NCBI GenBank assembly: GCA_029335935.2
Contig: JARJMV020000302.1
Span: forward strand, 1 to 10,781
From: a bacterium
GTDB lineage: Bacteria; Armatimonadota; Fimbriimonadia; Fimbriimonadales; GBS-DC
Length of the DNA stretch: 10,781 nucleotides
Reading direction: 5' to 3'
Under the pieces are notes generated by a model. That model had not been told where the DNA came from. It did no database searches and saw only the letters and a list, made by a program, of their open reading frames with translations. How positions within the stretch are numbered: position 1 is the first letter of the stretch; each line of letters begins with the position of its first letter. The translations under genes and the position numbers were made by a program. Below, one piece after another: positions 1-7,073 of the stretch.

Positions 1-2345
1 CGCAAGTTCCAGCCAGTGTTCTCGGCAGTGCTGATTGCTATCACTAACGCTCGCCATGCAGGCTTCTCCTGCAGAACCGTCAGGGCAATCACAGCAAAGC
101 CGTTCAGTGGCGCGTTTTTCACCTCCAGAGTGAACTGATGCCCTAAATCCAGTTTGCGTCGTTCGATGAAGCCGATTGCTGCTTTGGACATCGGCGTCGT
201 AATCGTGAAGTAGCCCCGTGCTGCTTGGGCGCGGTTCCAAGTGAGTTCGCCCGTATCGGAGACGCGCAGTGCGTCGGGCGCCAGCGCCTCTTGAGGGCGT
301 AGCGCGTTGCGCGGCGGCTGCTTAGGCGCGAGCGCGGTCGCCACACGATGCATCGTCGCGACACGACCGTCCAAGTTGGCGACACGCCCGTCAGGTAGAT
401 ACCACGCCCATGCTTGGCGGATGGCGTCGAGCTCCTGCTCGCGTGAGAGAACGGCGCAGACGAGCCGTTGCGCGGGGCGCACATCCGCGCGGAGAAACAG
501 CGCCGCCGCCGCGCGCGCCAAGGTCCACTTCGCAGGGTGCTGGTTTTGGTCGAAGTGTTCCGTGATTCGTCCCTGACCATAGTTCCAGCTGTAGTTAAAC
601 AAGAACAGTGCATCCCAATCTTGCAGGGCGCCGTGCGCTGCGCACATCAGCGCGCCCTCAGCGGCGTACTGGTTCGGCGCGGCGTGGTCGTACTCGGTCA
701 CGGTGAACGGCTTGCCCAGCACGCGCTGTGTCGCCAGCCGATGAACTGTCGCCTCATCGCTGTTGACCATCGGCAGGTTGCGCACGAACCAGTTGTTGCC
801 GTCCCACGAGACGTCTGGGAACTCCGGGTGGCTCCAGTAGGCGTGCCCGTCGATGGCGTCCATCGCCTCCATCAGATGGGGTGTTGTGCAGCCGATAATC
901 GTGCCGATGACGATGCCCCGATAGTTGAGCTCGCGCTTGAGATAGCGAGCCATCTCCTGCCAGTAGGCGCGTTCAGTCTCCCACAGGAACTCGTGCCAGG
1001 TGTGCAAGGCTTGGGGCGAGAAGCGGTCGCGTTCGCGGTGGCGCAGCACAGGCACACGCCGTTCGCCCAGCGCGTCGCCGTCGGGCAGATAGCGCACCTC
1101 GCCGCCCGACGCCAGCAACACATCCGCAATCAGCACCTCGCCCGTCTGCTCGCCTAAGCGATAGAAGTTCAGTCGCGCGTTGCGCTCATCGACGGGCATC
1201 ACGAACGAGAATCGATACTCACGCCACTCGGTATCCACTTCGAACTCGCGATTGAACCCCAGTATCTGCCAAGGCGCGTAAGCTTGCCCGATGCTCACGG
1301 CGAGCGTGCGTCGTGCGCTCGCGCGGGCGTGAAAGCGCACGGTGTAGATGCGGTTCGCCTCCAAGCGCAGCCCCGACTGATTGAGTTGCACATGCCATAC
1401 CTCCGCGCCGCTTTGGACAATCCGCAGCCGTGCGACGCCAGAGCCGTTCGGACCGCCCGATAGGGTTGCGCTCTCCACACGAGCGTTGCCGTGCTGTTCA
1501 ACGCTCCAGCCGTGCAGCCCCTGCGCGAAGCGAGGGTTATTAAGCATCGGCTCGCCTAAGGGTGCGCTCCGTTCATCCCAAGCCTTGCGGAGGGCTTCGG
1601 TCGTGCGGAACTTGCGTTGGAGCCACTCGTTCCACTGGCGCTGCAGCTCCTCCAGGTAGGGCGCAGGCGCATCGTCCAAGAAGCCCGACAGCCAGCTGTG
1701 TAGCAAGCCGTTCTCGTTGTGGATTTCCACCATCGCGACGGCGGGATCCTCGGCGTAGGTCAGCCCTGTATGGGGGTTGCGATGGGTGAGTATCTGTCGC
1801 GCGTACTCCTTCTGCAGCTCCAGCATCGGGCGGTAGAAGAAGCCCAGCGCATGCTGCTTTTTGACCTCCCACATTCTCTGGTCGGTCTCGGCGGGCAAGC
1901 CATCAGCCGCGCGGAACTGACGGGTCACCAACAAATTGATGTTCGCATACACGCCGCGCTGACGCAGCTGGGCGAAGAGGTAGTCGAATCGCGCCAGCGC
2001 GTCGGAGTTCAAACGGCGCGAGTTGCCCTGCGAGTAGTCAATTACGGTGGGGTTCGACCAGAAGGCGTCCATGTGATGGAACCGCACGATGTTGAACCCC
2101 GCGTGGGCAATCTGGTCGGCAATCTGCACGGCGTCCTCACGGCTGGGGAAACACGCGCTGGCAGAAATGTTAATGCCCCAGAACCGTATGCGCCGCCCCG
2201 CGAGGCTGAAGCGACCTTCGGCGTCTACTGTGATGTGTCCGCGCGCGCCTGCAGGCGTATGATCTATCAGGAATCGGAAGTCAGTTGCGCCCTGCGCCCC
2301 GCCGCCGAACGGAACCACCCACGGAAATCCCTCCTGTGCCAACAT
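1..2345 (-). CDS. Glycoside hydrolase, clan GH-A-like, with an internal carbohydrate-binding-like module (3' end missing)
   Basis: Reading the minus strand from ATG at 2345 gives 781 codons with no stop before the window edge. Residues 7-60 hold the entry region FPWVVPF...RIRFWGIN, and 82-94 read AGFNIVRFHHMDA, typical of a TIM-barrel hydrolase family common in Planctomycetes, Verrucomicrobia and Armatimonadota (family knowledge). VEIHNENG (206-213) supplies the likely acid/base Glu211, and FTVTEYDH (547-554) the likely nucleophile Glu551, which predicts a retaining mechanism. Between them, residues about 265-415 (NNPRFAQGLHGW... to ...LIADVLLASGG) look like a CBM4/9-type jelly roll. After the barrel, about 690-745 looks like a beta-rich C-terminal domain. 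No signal peptide is visible at this start. No Shine-Dalgarno precedes it, and the in-frame sequence upstream is palindromic-repeat DNA, so ATG 2345 is the most reasonable but unproven start. The polysaccharide substrate cannot be read from sequence. Confidence 0.85.
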   Translation of the reverse strand, partial: MLAQEGFPWVVPFGGGAQGATDFRFLIDHTPAGARGHITVDAEGRFSLAGRRIRFWGINISASACFPSREDAVQIADQIAHAGFNIVRFHHMDAFWSNPTVIDYSQGNSRRLNSDALARFDYLFAQLRQRGVYANINLLVTRQFRAADGLPAETDQRMWEVKKQHALGFFYRPMLELQKEYARQILTHRNPHTGLTYAEDPAVAMVEIHNENGLLHSWLSGFLDDAPAPYLEELQRQWNEWLQRKFRTTEALRKAWDERSAPLGEPMLNNPRFAQGLHGWSVEQHGNARVESATLSGGPNGSGVARLRIVQSGAEVWHVQLNQSGLRLEANRIYTVRFHARASARRTLAVSIGQAYAPWQILGFNREFEVDTEWREYRFSFVMPVDERNARLNFYRLGEQTGEVLIADVLLASGGEVRYLPDGDALGERRVPVLRHRERDRFSPQALHTWHEFLWETERAYWQEMARYLKRELNYRGIVIGTIIGCTTPHLMEAMDAIDGHAYWSHPEFPDVSWDGNNWFVRNLPMVNSDEATVHRLATQRVLGKPFTVTEYDHAAPNQYAAEGALMCAAHGALQDWDALFLFNYSWNYGQGRITEHFDQNQHPAKWTLARAAAALFLRADVRPAQRLVCAVLSREQELDAIRQAWAWYLPDGRVANLDGRVATMHRVATALAPKQPPRNALRPQEALAPDALRVSDTGELTWNRAQAARGYFTITTPMSKAAIGFIERRKLDLGHQFTLEVKNAPLNGFAVIALTVLQEKPAWRALVIAISTAENTGWNL

Positions 2346-2415
2346 AGGCGCACGATTCGGCGTGTCGCGAGGGGTTCCTACCCAGTCAAAACACCCACCT
2401 GCGCGCGGAAGCGTG

Positions 2416-2437
2416 GCTTGGACATGCTTGTCCAAGC
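2416..2437. repeat. Palindromic hairpin 1, GCTTGGACA arms
   Basis: Arms GCTTGGACA (2416-2424) and TGTCCAAGC (2429-2437) are perfect 9-bp reverse complements around a 4-base loop TGCT. The hairpin lies between the divergent hydrolase and BMP genes. It shares the core GGACA...TGTCC with hairpin 2, so the two look like members of one short palindromic (REP-like) repeat family. No U-tract follows on either strand, so a classical terminator is unlikely. Confidence 0.75.
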
Positions 2438-2444
2438 ATCCCAC

Positions 2445-2453
2445 GCACGGACA
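2445..2453 (+). repeat. Unpaired half site GCACGGACA
   Basis: GCACGGACA at 2445-2453 is identical to the left arm of hairpin 2 at 2463-2471, 18 bases upstream in direct orientation. Its own right arm is missing, because AGCACCAGC follows instead of TGTCCGTGC. It reads as a degenerate or partial copy of the same element. Confidence 0.55.
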
Positions 2454-2462
2454 AGCACCAGC

Positions 2463-2484
2463 GCACGGACAGGAATGTCCGTGC
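2463..2484. repeat. Palindromic hairpin 2, GCACGGACA arms
   Basis: Arms GCACGGACA (2463-2471) and TGTCCGTGC (2476-2484) pair perfectly over 9 bp around the loop GGAA. The element ends 11 bases before the TACAAT box proposed for the BMP gene, so it could affect transcription, but there is no direct evidence for that. It belongs with hairpin 1 and the half site as a small cluster of interspersed palindromes. Confidence 0.75.
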
Positions 2485-2494
2485 TACAAACGGG

Positions 2495-2500
2495 TACAAT
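2495..2500 (+). promoter_or_regulatory. Candidate -10 box TACAAT for the BMP gene
   Basis: TACAAT lies in a short AT-rich stretch 22 bases before the BMP start codon and is one mismatch from TATAAT. No convincing -35 hexamer sits 16-18 bases upstream, where the sequence is the loop and right arm of hairpin 2. It is a candidate only. Confidence 0.3.
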
Positions 2501-2512
2501 ATTTTACGAAAG

Positions 2513-2518
2513 GGAGGT
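2513..2518 (+). promoter_or_regulatory. Ribosome-binding site of the BMP gene
   Basis: GGAGGT is a near-perfect Shine-Dalgarno followed by a tight 3-base spacer before ATG 2522. It fixes the start codon and so argues that the missing signal peptide is not an annotation artefact: there is no upstream in-frame ATG within the open stretch. Confidence 0.7.
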
Positions 2519-2521
2519 TGT

Positions 2522-3466
2522 ATGCAGAAGATTCGCGCAGCGATGGTGACCGATGTTGGCGGGATTGGCGATGAGTCGTTTAATGCGTCGGCGTGGCGTG
2601 GGCTACAGCGCGCCCAGAAAGAGCTTGGCGCGGCGGTGCGCTACCTAGAATCGCGCACTGCCGCCGATTATGTGCGCAACCTCACAACGCTCGCGCGACA
2701 GGGCTTTAATGTGGTGTTTGCGGTCGGCTTTTTGATGGAAGACGCGCTGGCAAGGGTTGCCCCACGCTTTCCCAAAACTTACTTCGGCATCATCGACGGT
2801 AAAGCGCCGAACCTGTCCAACTGCGTGTCGCTGATTTTCAACGAGCAGGAAGGCTCGTTCTTAGTGGGCGCGCTCGCGGGCGCGATGACCAAGACCAACG
2901 CCGTCGGCTTCATCGGCGGAATGAATGTGCCCCTAATCAAGAAGTTCGAGTACGGCTACCGAGCGGGCGTGAAGACCACCAACCCACGAGCGCGGGTTCT
3001 GGCGGGCTACACGGGCAACTGGGACGATGTGAACAAGGGGCGCGAGCTGGCGCTGACGCAGTTCAATCAGGGCGCGGACATCATCTATCACGCGGCGGGA
3101 CGCTGCGGAGTAGGCGTGATACGCGCCGCCGAGCAAAAGGGTAAAGGCTTCTACGCGATTGGCGTCGACAGCGACCAAGACCACCTCGCACCAGGGCGCG
3201 TGCTGACCAGCATGATGAAGCGCGTGGACAACGCCGTGTTCGATGTGTGCCAGCGCGTGTCGAAAGGGCAGTTCAAGAGCGGTACGATTGTCTACGGCGT
3301 GCGCGAGCGAGGCGTGGGGCTGAGTCCGATGCGCTACACCCGCAAAGATGTGCCCGACCGCGTGATGAATACCGTTCGCCGCTTGGAACGGATGATTGCG
3401 CAAGGGCAGCTTCAGCCGCCCTATGACGAGGCGAGTTTCAACCGATTCCAGCCGCCGCGCCTGTAG
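2522..3466 (+). CDS. BMP/PnrA-family purine-nucleoside-type substrate-binding protein, apparently without a signal peptide
   Basis: A 314-residue protein of the BMP family (PF02608; PnrA/TmpC and Med-like proteins), which are normally lipoproteins that bind purine nucleosides for an ABC importer (family knowledge). Visible motifs are DVGGIGDESFNASAW (11-25), the ligand-entry strand with Phe20-Asn21; FAVGFLMEDAL (66-76); GSFLVGALAG (111-120); GFIGGMNVPLIKKFEYGY (129-146); NWDDVNKG (166-173); and GVDSDQ (214-219), the ribose-contacting aspartates. The protein starts MQKIRAAMVTDVGG, so the first core strand begins within about 5 residues and there is no hydrophobic leader or lipobox Cys. A strong Shine-Dalgarno supports this start. 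Partner permease and ATPase genes of the nucleoside type are absent; the next gene is ftsE, 41 bp on with the start chosen here. It may act in the cytoplasm as a sensor, or be a secreted protein whose leader has been lost. Confidence 0.88.
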   Translation: MQKIRAAMVTDVGGIGDESFNASAWRGLQRAQKELGAAVRYLESRTAADYVRNLTTLARQGFNVVFAVGFLMEDALARVAPRFPKTYFGIIDGKAPNLSNCVSLIFNEQEGSFLVGALAGAMTKTNAVGFIGGMNVPLIKKFEYGYRAGVKTTNPRARVLAGYTGNWDDVNKGRELALTQFNQGADIIYHAAGRCGVGVIRAAEQKGKGFYAIGVDSDQDHLAPGRVLTSMMKRVDNAVFDVCQRVSKGQFKSGTIVYGVRERGVGLSPMRYTRKDVPDRVMNTVRRLERMIAQGQLQPPYDEASFNRFQPPRL

Positions 3467-3495
3467 CCGTGCGTGGGGCAGCAGGAATCGGTATG

Positions 3496-3500
3496 GGAGG
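3496..3500 (+). promoter_or_regulatory. Ribosome-binding site that selects the ftsE start
   Basis: GGAGG followed by a 7-base spacer and GTG 3508 is the best ribosome-binding context in this region. Competing in-frame starts are GTG 3469 (no site), ATG 3493 (AGGA, 6-base spacer) and ATG 3523 (no site). Confidence 0.55.
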
Positions 3501-3507
3501 CGCGAAA

Positions 3508-4233
3508 GTGGCTATCCAAACGATGGTTGCGCTCAAACAGGTCAGCGTGGTGTATGGCGAGCAGCACGCGCTGCGTCGGGTGAACTTGCAGGTGGAGTTG
3601 GGCGAGTTCGTATTTCTGGTAGGCGCGACAGGCGCAGGCAAGTCGACGCTGTTCAAGCTGCTGTACGGCGCGCTGCGCCCTACCGAAGGCGAGGTATGGG
3701 TGCTGGGTCAGCCATTGCATCAGCTCAAACCGCGCGAGCTGCCGTTCCTGCGACGGCGCATGGGCATCGTGCCGCAGCACTATCCGCTGCTCTCGCACAA
3801 GACGGTGTGGGAGAACATCGCCTACGGCTTACGCGCGATTGGCTACAACGAACGCGCCGTGCGTGAGCGCGTGGCGAAGGTGCTGGCGTTAGTGGGGCTG
3901 AACTTGCAGGCGCGTCAGATGCCCCACCAACTTTCGGGTGGCGAGGCGCAGCGCGCCGCCATCGCACGCGCCATCGCGAATAACCCGCCCCTACTGATTG
4001 CCGACGAACCCACCGCGAACTTAGACCCCGACACCTCGTGGGAGATTATCGACCTGCTGATGCACATCAATCGGCGCGGCGCGACAGTGATTGTCTCCAC
4101 GCACAACCGCACAATCGTCGACCGCGCCTGCCAGCGCGTGGTGGCAATCGATCGCGGCAAGATTATCAGCGATGTCCCGCGTGGCGGCTACCCCATCGAG
4201 TTAGACCGACTCCACGCGACGGTGCTGCTATGA
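3508..4233 (+). CDS. ftsE: Cell-division ABC-transporter ATPase FtsE
   Basis: FtsE is the cytoplasmic ATPase that pairs with membrane protein FtsX and, in many bacteria, controls peptidoglycan hydrolases at the division site (family knowledge). With GTG 3508 as start the protein is 241 residues, against about 220-230 for typical FtsE. It shows Walker A GATGAGKST (39-47), Q-loop Gln90 (GIVPQ), signature LSGGEAQ (142-148), Walker B LLIADEP (162-168) with catalytic Glu167, the D-loop NLDP (171-174) and switch His199 (VSTHN). All catalytic elements look intact. The stop overlaps the ftsX start by 4 bp (ATGA), which implies translational coupling. Starts at 3469 or 3493 would add 13 or 5 residues. 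Other MacB/LolD-like ATPases share these motifs, but the adjoining ftsX settles the call. Confidence 0.9.
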   Translation: MAIQTMVALKQVSVVYGEQHALRRVNLQVELGEFVFLVGATGAGKSTLFKLLYGALRPTEGEVWVLGQPLHQLKPRELPFLRRRMGIVPQHYPLLSHKTVWENIAYGLRAIGYNERAVRERVAKVLALVGLNLQARQMPHQLSGGEAQRAAIARAIANNPPLLIADEPTANLDPDTSWEIIDLLMHINRRGATVIVSTHNRTIVDRACQRVVAIDRGKIISDVPRGGYPIELDRLHATVLL

Positions 4234-5105
4234 TAGACCGCGTGCATTTTGTGCTACAAGAGACATGGGCGATCCTGCGTAGCAGCAGGGCGATGCAGGC
4301 GGCGGCTATCAGCACCGCCGCGATTGCGCTCATCCTGCTCGGCGCGGCGAGCATGGCGCTGTCGAAGCTGGACGCGATTGCCCGCGCCCTGCCCAACGAG
4401 TTCGAGGCGTCGGTGTTCATGCAGATGTCCACCCCACGCGAGCAGACGCTGCAGTTCAAAGCCGCGTTAGAGACGATGCCCGCCATCGCGCAGGTGACGC
4501 TCACCACGCGCGAGGAGGCGTGGGAAGCCGAGAAACAGAAGCTCGCCAGCGAGGTGAACCTCGCCGACTTACCCAACCCACTGCCCGATAAACTCACTGT
4601 GCGCGTGCATGACCCTGCCCAACTGCCCGCTGTCGCCGAACAGATTGCCCAGTCCCCTCTCGTCGACGAGGTCATCGACAGTCGCAAGGAGCTGCAGACG
4701 GTGCTTAGCGTCGCGCGGCTGGTGCGCTGGATAGCGTTGGCGATTGGCGGATTGCTGCTGGTCTCCGCGCTGATGCTCATCTACAACTCTGTGCGGCTGA
4801 CTATCAACGCGCGCCAGAACGAGGTGCAGGTGATGGCGTTGGTGGGCGCGACGCTCCGCTCGATTCGGCTGCCGTTCGTTCTGGAAGGCATGACTCAGGG
4901 GGCGTTGGGCGGCGTTGTGGCGGCGTTGCTGGTGCTATTGGGCGCGAGCGCGCTATCGGACTACATGGTGCGCCAGTGGGCCTTTCTGAGGGATACGCCG
5001 TCGGGGATGTCGCCGATTCTGCTCATCACGAGTTTGCCGTCGCTGGGCGCGCTGATGGGCGGGCTGTGCGCGTGGTGGGCGACGCGGCGCTATGTGCGTA
5101 TCTGA
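4230..5105 (+). CDS. ftsX: Cell-division membrane protein FtsX
   Basis: A 291-residue permease-like partner of FtsE with the usual four-helix layout: a transmembrane segment near 22-45, an extracellular domain about 46-165, and three helices near 166-186, 222-246 and 262-283. The extracellular domain contains NPLPDKLTVRV (116-126), close to the NPLPD signature of the family. The cytoplasmic segment after helix 2, IYNSVRLTINARQNEVQVMALVGAT (184-208, given here as key positions Arg189 and Gly206), contains the conserved RLTI and VGAT motifs, followed by PFVLEG (215-220). The ATG start overlaps the ftsE stop. The frame is open for 64 codons upstream, but that part lies inside ftsE and is not FtsX-like. 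FtsX transmits the ATPase cycle to an extracytoplasmic cell-wall hydrolase or activator; no such partner is in view. Confidence 0.92.
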   Translation: MIDRVHFVLQETWAILRSSRAMQAAAISTAAIALILLGAASMALSKLDAIARALPNEFEASVFMQMSTPREQTLQFKAALETMPAIAQVTLTTREEAWEAEKQKLASEVNLADLPNPLPDKLTVRVHDPAQLPAVAEQIAQSPLVDEVIDSRKELQTVLSVARLVRWIALAIGGLLLVSALMLIYNSVRLTINARQNEVQVMALVGATLRSIRLPFVLEGMTQGALGGVVAALLVLLGASALSDYMVRQWAFLRDTPSGMSPILLITSLPSLGALMGGLCAWWATRRYVRI

Positions 5106-5110
5106 GGAGG
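5104..5110 (+). promoter_or_regulatory. Ribosome-binding site of the FecCD-family gene, overlapping the ftsX stop
   Basis: GAGGAGG begins inside the ftsX TGA (5103-5105). It is only 1 base from ATG 5112 but 4 bases from the in-frame GTG 5115, so GTG 5115 is a realistic alternative start one codon later. Confidence 0.5.
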
Positions 5111-5111
5111 C

Positions 5112-6113
5112 ATGGTGCGCCGACGCCGCGTGTGGGGGATAGGCATCGCGCTGCTGTGCCTGCTGACGCTCAGCGTGATGGGCGGTATGACGCTCGGCGC
5201 AGTGCCCGTGCCGATTGCCGACCTGTGGAACGCGCTGTGGGGACGCGCCGATGAGACCACGCGCCTCATCCTGTGGGAGCTGCGCTTGCCGCGCGTGCTG
5301 CTGGCGGTGTTGGTGGGCGGCGCGTTGGGGTGTGTGGGGTGCGCGTTTCAGGGGCTGCTGCGCAACCCGTTAGCCGACCCGTACATTATCGGCGTCTCGT
5401 CGGGCGCGGCGGTCGGCGCGGCGGTGGGGGCGCTGCTGGGCTGGCATCAGCGCGGGTATGGCTGGGCGGTCGCGCTGCTGGCGTTCCTCAGTGGGCTTGC
5501 TACACTCGCGCTTGCGCTCGCGCTGAGCCGCCAGCACGGGCAGCTGCGCATTCCGAACTTCCTGCTGGTGGGCGTCTCCCTCAGCGCGAGCCTGTGGGGC
5601 GTCATCACGCTGCTGCTGGTGCTGGCAGGGGAAGACCTCTCGCGCGTGCTGTATTGGCTGCTGGGCGGTTTGCTGAACGCGGATTGGCAACGGCTGCAGT
5701 GGGCGAGTGCGCCTGCGCTGCTGGGTTGCCTCGCGCTGTTCGGGCAGGCGCGCGCGTTGAACCTCTACACCGCTGGCGAGGAGACCGCGCTGCACTTGGG
5801 CGCGCCCGTGGAACGGCTCAAGTGGGCAGTGCTGACGGGCGGCGCGCTGGCGACGGCGGCGACGGTCGCTGTGGCAGGCATCATCGGCTTCGTCGGGTGG
5901 ATTACGCCCCACCTGCTGCGCCGCGCAATCGGGGGCGACTACCGCGCGCTGATGCCCCTCTCGGCAATCGGCAGCGCACTGCTGCTACTGTGGGCGGACA
6001 CCCTCGCACGCACGCTCGCCCGACCAGTGGAGCTGCCCGTCGGGGTGATTACCGCGCTGGTGGGCGCGCCGCTGTTCGTGTGGGTGATGCGACGCGAGCA
6101 GGGTAGAATGTAA
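5112..6113 (+). CDS. FecCD/BtuC-family ABC transporter permease (siderophore, haem or cobalamin type)
   Basis: A 333-residue, very hydrophobic protein of the FecCD family (PF01032), which forms the dimeric inner-membrane channel of type II importers for iron-siderophores, haem or vitamin B12. Motifs in order are LRLPRVLLA (57-65), FQGLLRNPLADP (79-90) with YIIGVSSGAA (91-100), the GEE turn (222-224) near the ATPase-coupling loop, GFVGWITPHLLRR (259-271) and ELPVGVITALVGAP (307-320). All are well conserved and the length is normal, so it looks functional. The start follows the ftsX stop by 6 bp. No cognate BtuD/FecE ATPase or BtuF-type binding protein lies in the window, so the substrate cannot be fixed and its partners must be elsewhere. 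FtsE is not the expected ATPase for this family. Confidence 0.9.
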   Translation: MVRRRRVWGIGIALLCLLTLSVMGGMTLGAVPVPIADLWNALWGRADETTRLILWELRLPRVLLAVLVGGALGCVGCAFQGLLRNPLADPYIIGVSSGAAVGAAVGALLGWHQRGYGWAVALLAFLSGLATLALALALSRQHGQLRIPNFLLVGVSLSASLWGVITLLLVLAGEDLSRVLYWLLGGLLNADWQRLQWASAPALLGCLALFGQARALNLYTAGEETALHLGAPVERLKWAVLTGGALATAATVAVAGIIGFVGWITPHLLRRAIGGDYRALMPLSAIGSALLLLWADTLARTLARPVELPVGVITALVGAPLFVWVMRREQGRM

Positions 6114-6115
6114 GC

Positions 6116-6853
6116 ATGCGCCGCTTTCATATCGGCTCGCCCGAATGGTCGCCCCCGCGCGTGCCGTTGCAACTGCCGCTGGGCTTCGGCTCGCTGGGCT
6201 GGCTGGCGCACCTGATCCGTAAGCACAAGTTAGACCTGCTGGAGATTGACCTCGCTCCCGTCGCGCAGGCGTGCTACGACTACTGGCGCACTGCAGGCGA
6301 TATGGACGAAGCCGCCGACGCGCTAGCGACGCTGGCGTACCTCACGGAGCGCAAGGCGCAACGCCTGCTCGCGCCAGAACCCGAACCTGAAGAGGAAACA
6401 GAGACCCCGCTGGAACCGACGCGCCTGCCAAACTCGTACCTGCCCGCGCTGGAGTGGCTGCGCGAACGCGAGGAACAGCGGATGCAACTATTCTTCCGCG
6501 GCGGCGCCATCGACCCGCGCGAGTACGAGCTACCCCTCGAATTCGGCGCGGAACTGCCCGACCAGCTCTGGATTGCGTTCAAGCGTCTTTTGGAACGGCG
6601 TATCCCGCCACCCGCCGCCATCCCGCACCGACGCTACTTCTCGCTCCACGCGCGTATGGTGCAAATTCGCGAACGCCTGCTGAACGCACAGCAGCCCATG
6701 CCGTTCGACGCGCTGGCGACGGAGGCTACCGATGTGATGGATTTGTTGGTCTCGTTTTTGGCGATGCTGGAACTGTGGCGTCTTGGGCAAGTGGAACTGT
6801 CTCTTGACGCCGACGGGCGCGTCTGGCTCAACGCAAACGACGCTTCTCAGTAG
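6116..6853 (+). CDS. scpA: Segregation and condensation protein A (ScpA)
   Basis: A 245-residue kleisin. ScpA bridges the two SMC heads and, with ScpB, makes the condensin-like complex that compacts and segregates chromosomes (family knowledge). The N-terminal signature is FGSLGWLAHLIRKHKLDLLEI (24-44; key part LIRKHKLDLLEI), matching the family consensus around LHLIRKHKLDI. A helix with AADALATLAYLTERKAQRLL (66-85) matches the conserved segment that ends in Lys-rich LLP. An acidic linker PEPEPEEETETP (87-98) follows, and the C-terminal winged helix contains SFLAMLELWRLGQVELS (213-229). Length is normal to slightly short. The start is 2 bp after the preceding stop and lacks a clear Shine-Dalgarno, so translation is probably coupled. 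No scpB is adjacent in the window. Confidence 0.88.
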   Translation: MRRFHIGSPEWSPPRVPLQLPLGFGSLGWLAHLIRKHKLDLLEIDLAPVAQACYDYWRTAGDMDEAADALATLAYLTERKAQRLLAPEPEPEEETETPLEPTRLPNSYLPALEWLREREEQRMQLFFRGGAIDPREYELPLEFGAELPDQLWIAFKRLLERRIPPPAAIPHRRYFSLHARMVQIRERLLNAQQPMPFDALATEATDVMDLLVSFLAMLELWRLGQVELSLDADGRVWLNANDASQ

Positions 6854-6904
6854 GGGCAGACCTGCGTGTCGGCACTCACACAAGCGATAAGCCGCGCGCC
6901 CTAC
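6850..6904. repeat. Possible imperfect stem at the end of scpA
   Basis: GTAGGG (6850-6855, overlapping the scpA stop codon) pairs with CCCTAC (6899-6904), with GC-rich sequence between. Only 6 bp are clearly paired and the loop is long, and no U-tract follows. It resembles the outer arms of small interspersed palindromic elements but may be chance. Confidence 0.25.
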
Positions 6905-7073
6905 ACCCACGCACCGCATGACCTCAAACCTGTACCCCCATCGGATAACGAACATGGAGTAAGGTTGCTCCTGGGTTCCCCAGAGAATCTCTAAGAGTTT
7001 GATAATTTAATATAAACACAGTTTTCAAACACTATGTCAACTGCGTTTCGTTCAGAGGAGAGATGGGCGGGAT

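Noticed and set aside
468..1157. 229-codon plus-strand ORF opposite the left hydrolase
   Set aside because: It is antisense to a long frame with clear catalytic motifs on the minus strand. Its translation is His/Val/Arg-rich with no recognisable domain.
2416..2484. Rho-independent terminator
   Set aside because: Stems are strong but no U-tract follows on either strand, and the site is upstream of both divergent genes, not downstream.
2416..2484. CRISPR array
   Set aside because: The repeat units are palindromes without uniform spacers, only two full copies exist, and no cas genes are nearby.
1719..2549. 276-codon plus-strand ORF running into the BMP gene start
   Set aside because: Antisense to the hydrolase for most of its length, crosses the palindromic repeats, and ends in another frame inside the BMP gene.
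4038..4229. N-terminal extension of ftsX by 64 codons
   Set aside because: It lies entirely within ftsE in another frame, is not FtsX-like, and the ATGA overlap start gives the standard protein.
5273..6106. 277-codon plus-strand ORF inside the FecCD permease gene
   Set aside because: Out-of-frame shadow in GC-rich DNA with low-complexity Ala/Arg/Gly translation; the permease frame shows all the family motifs.
2522..6113. A single new ABC importer made of BMP protein, FtsE, FtsX and the FecCD permease
   Set aside because: FtsE and FtsX match each other as the division pair, and FecCD permeases need a BtuD/FecE-type ATPase and a different binding protein. Shared location alone does not support one complex.
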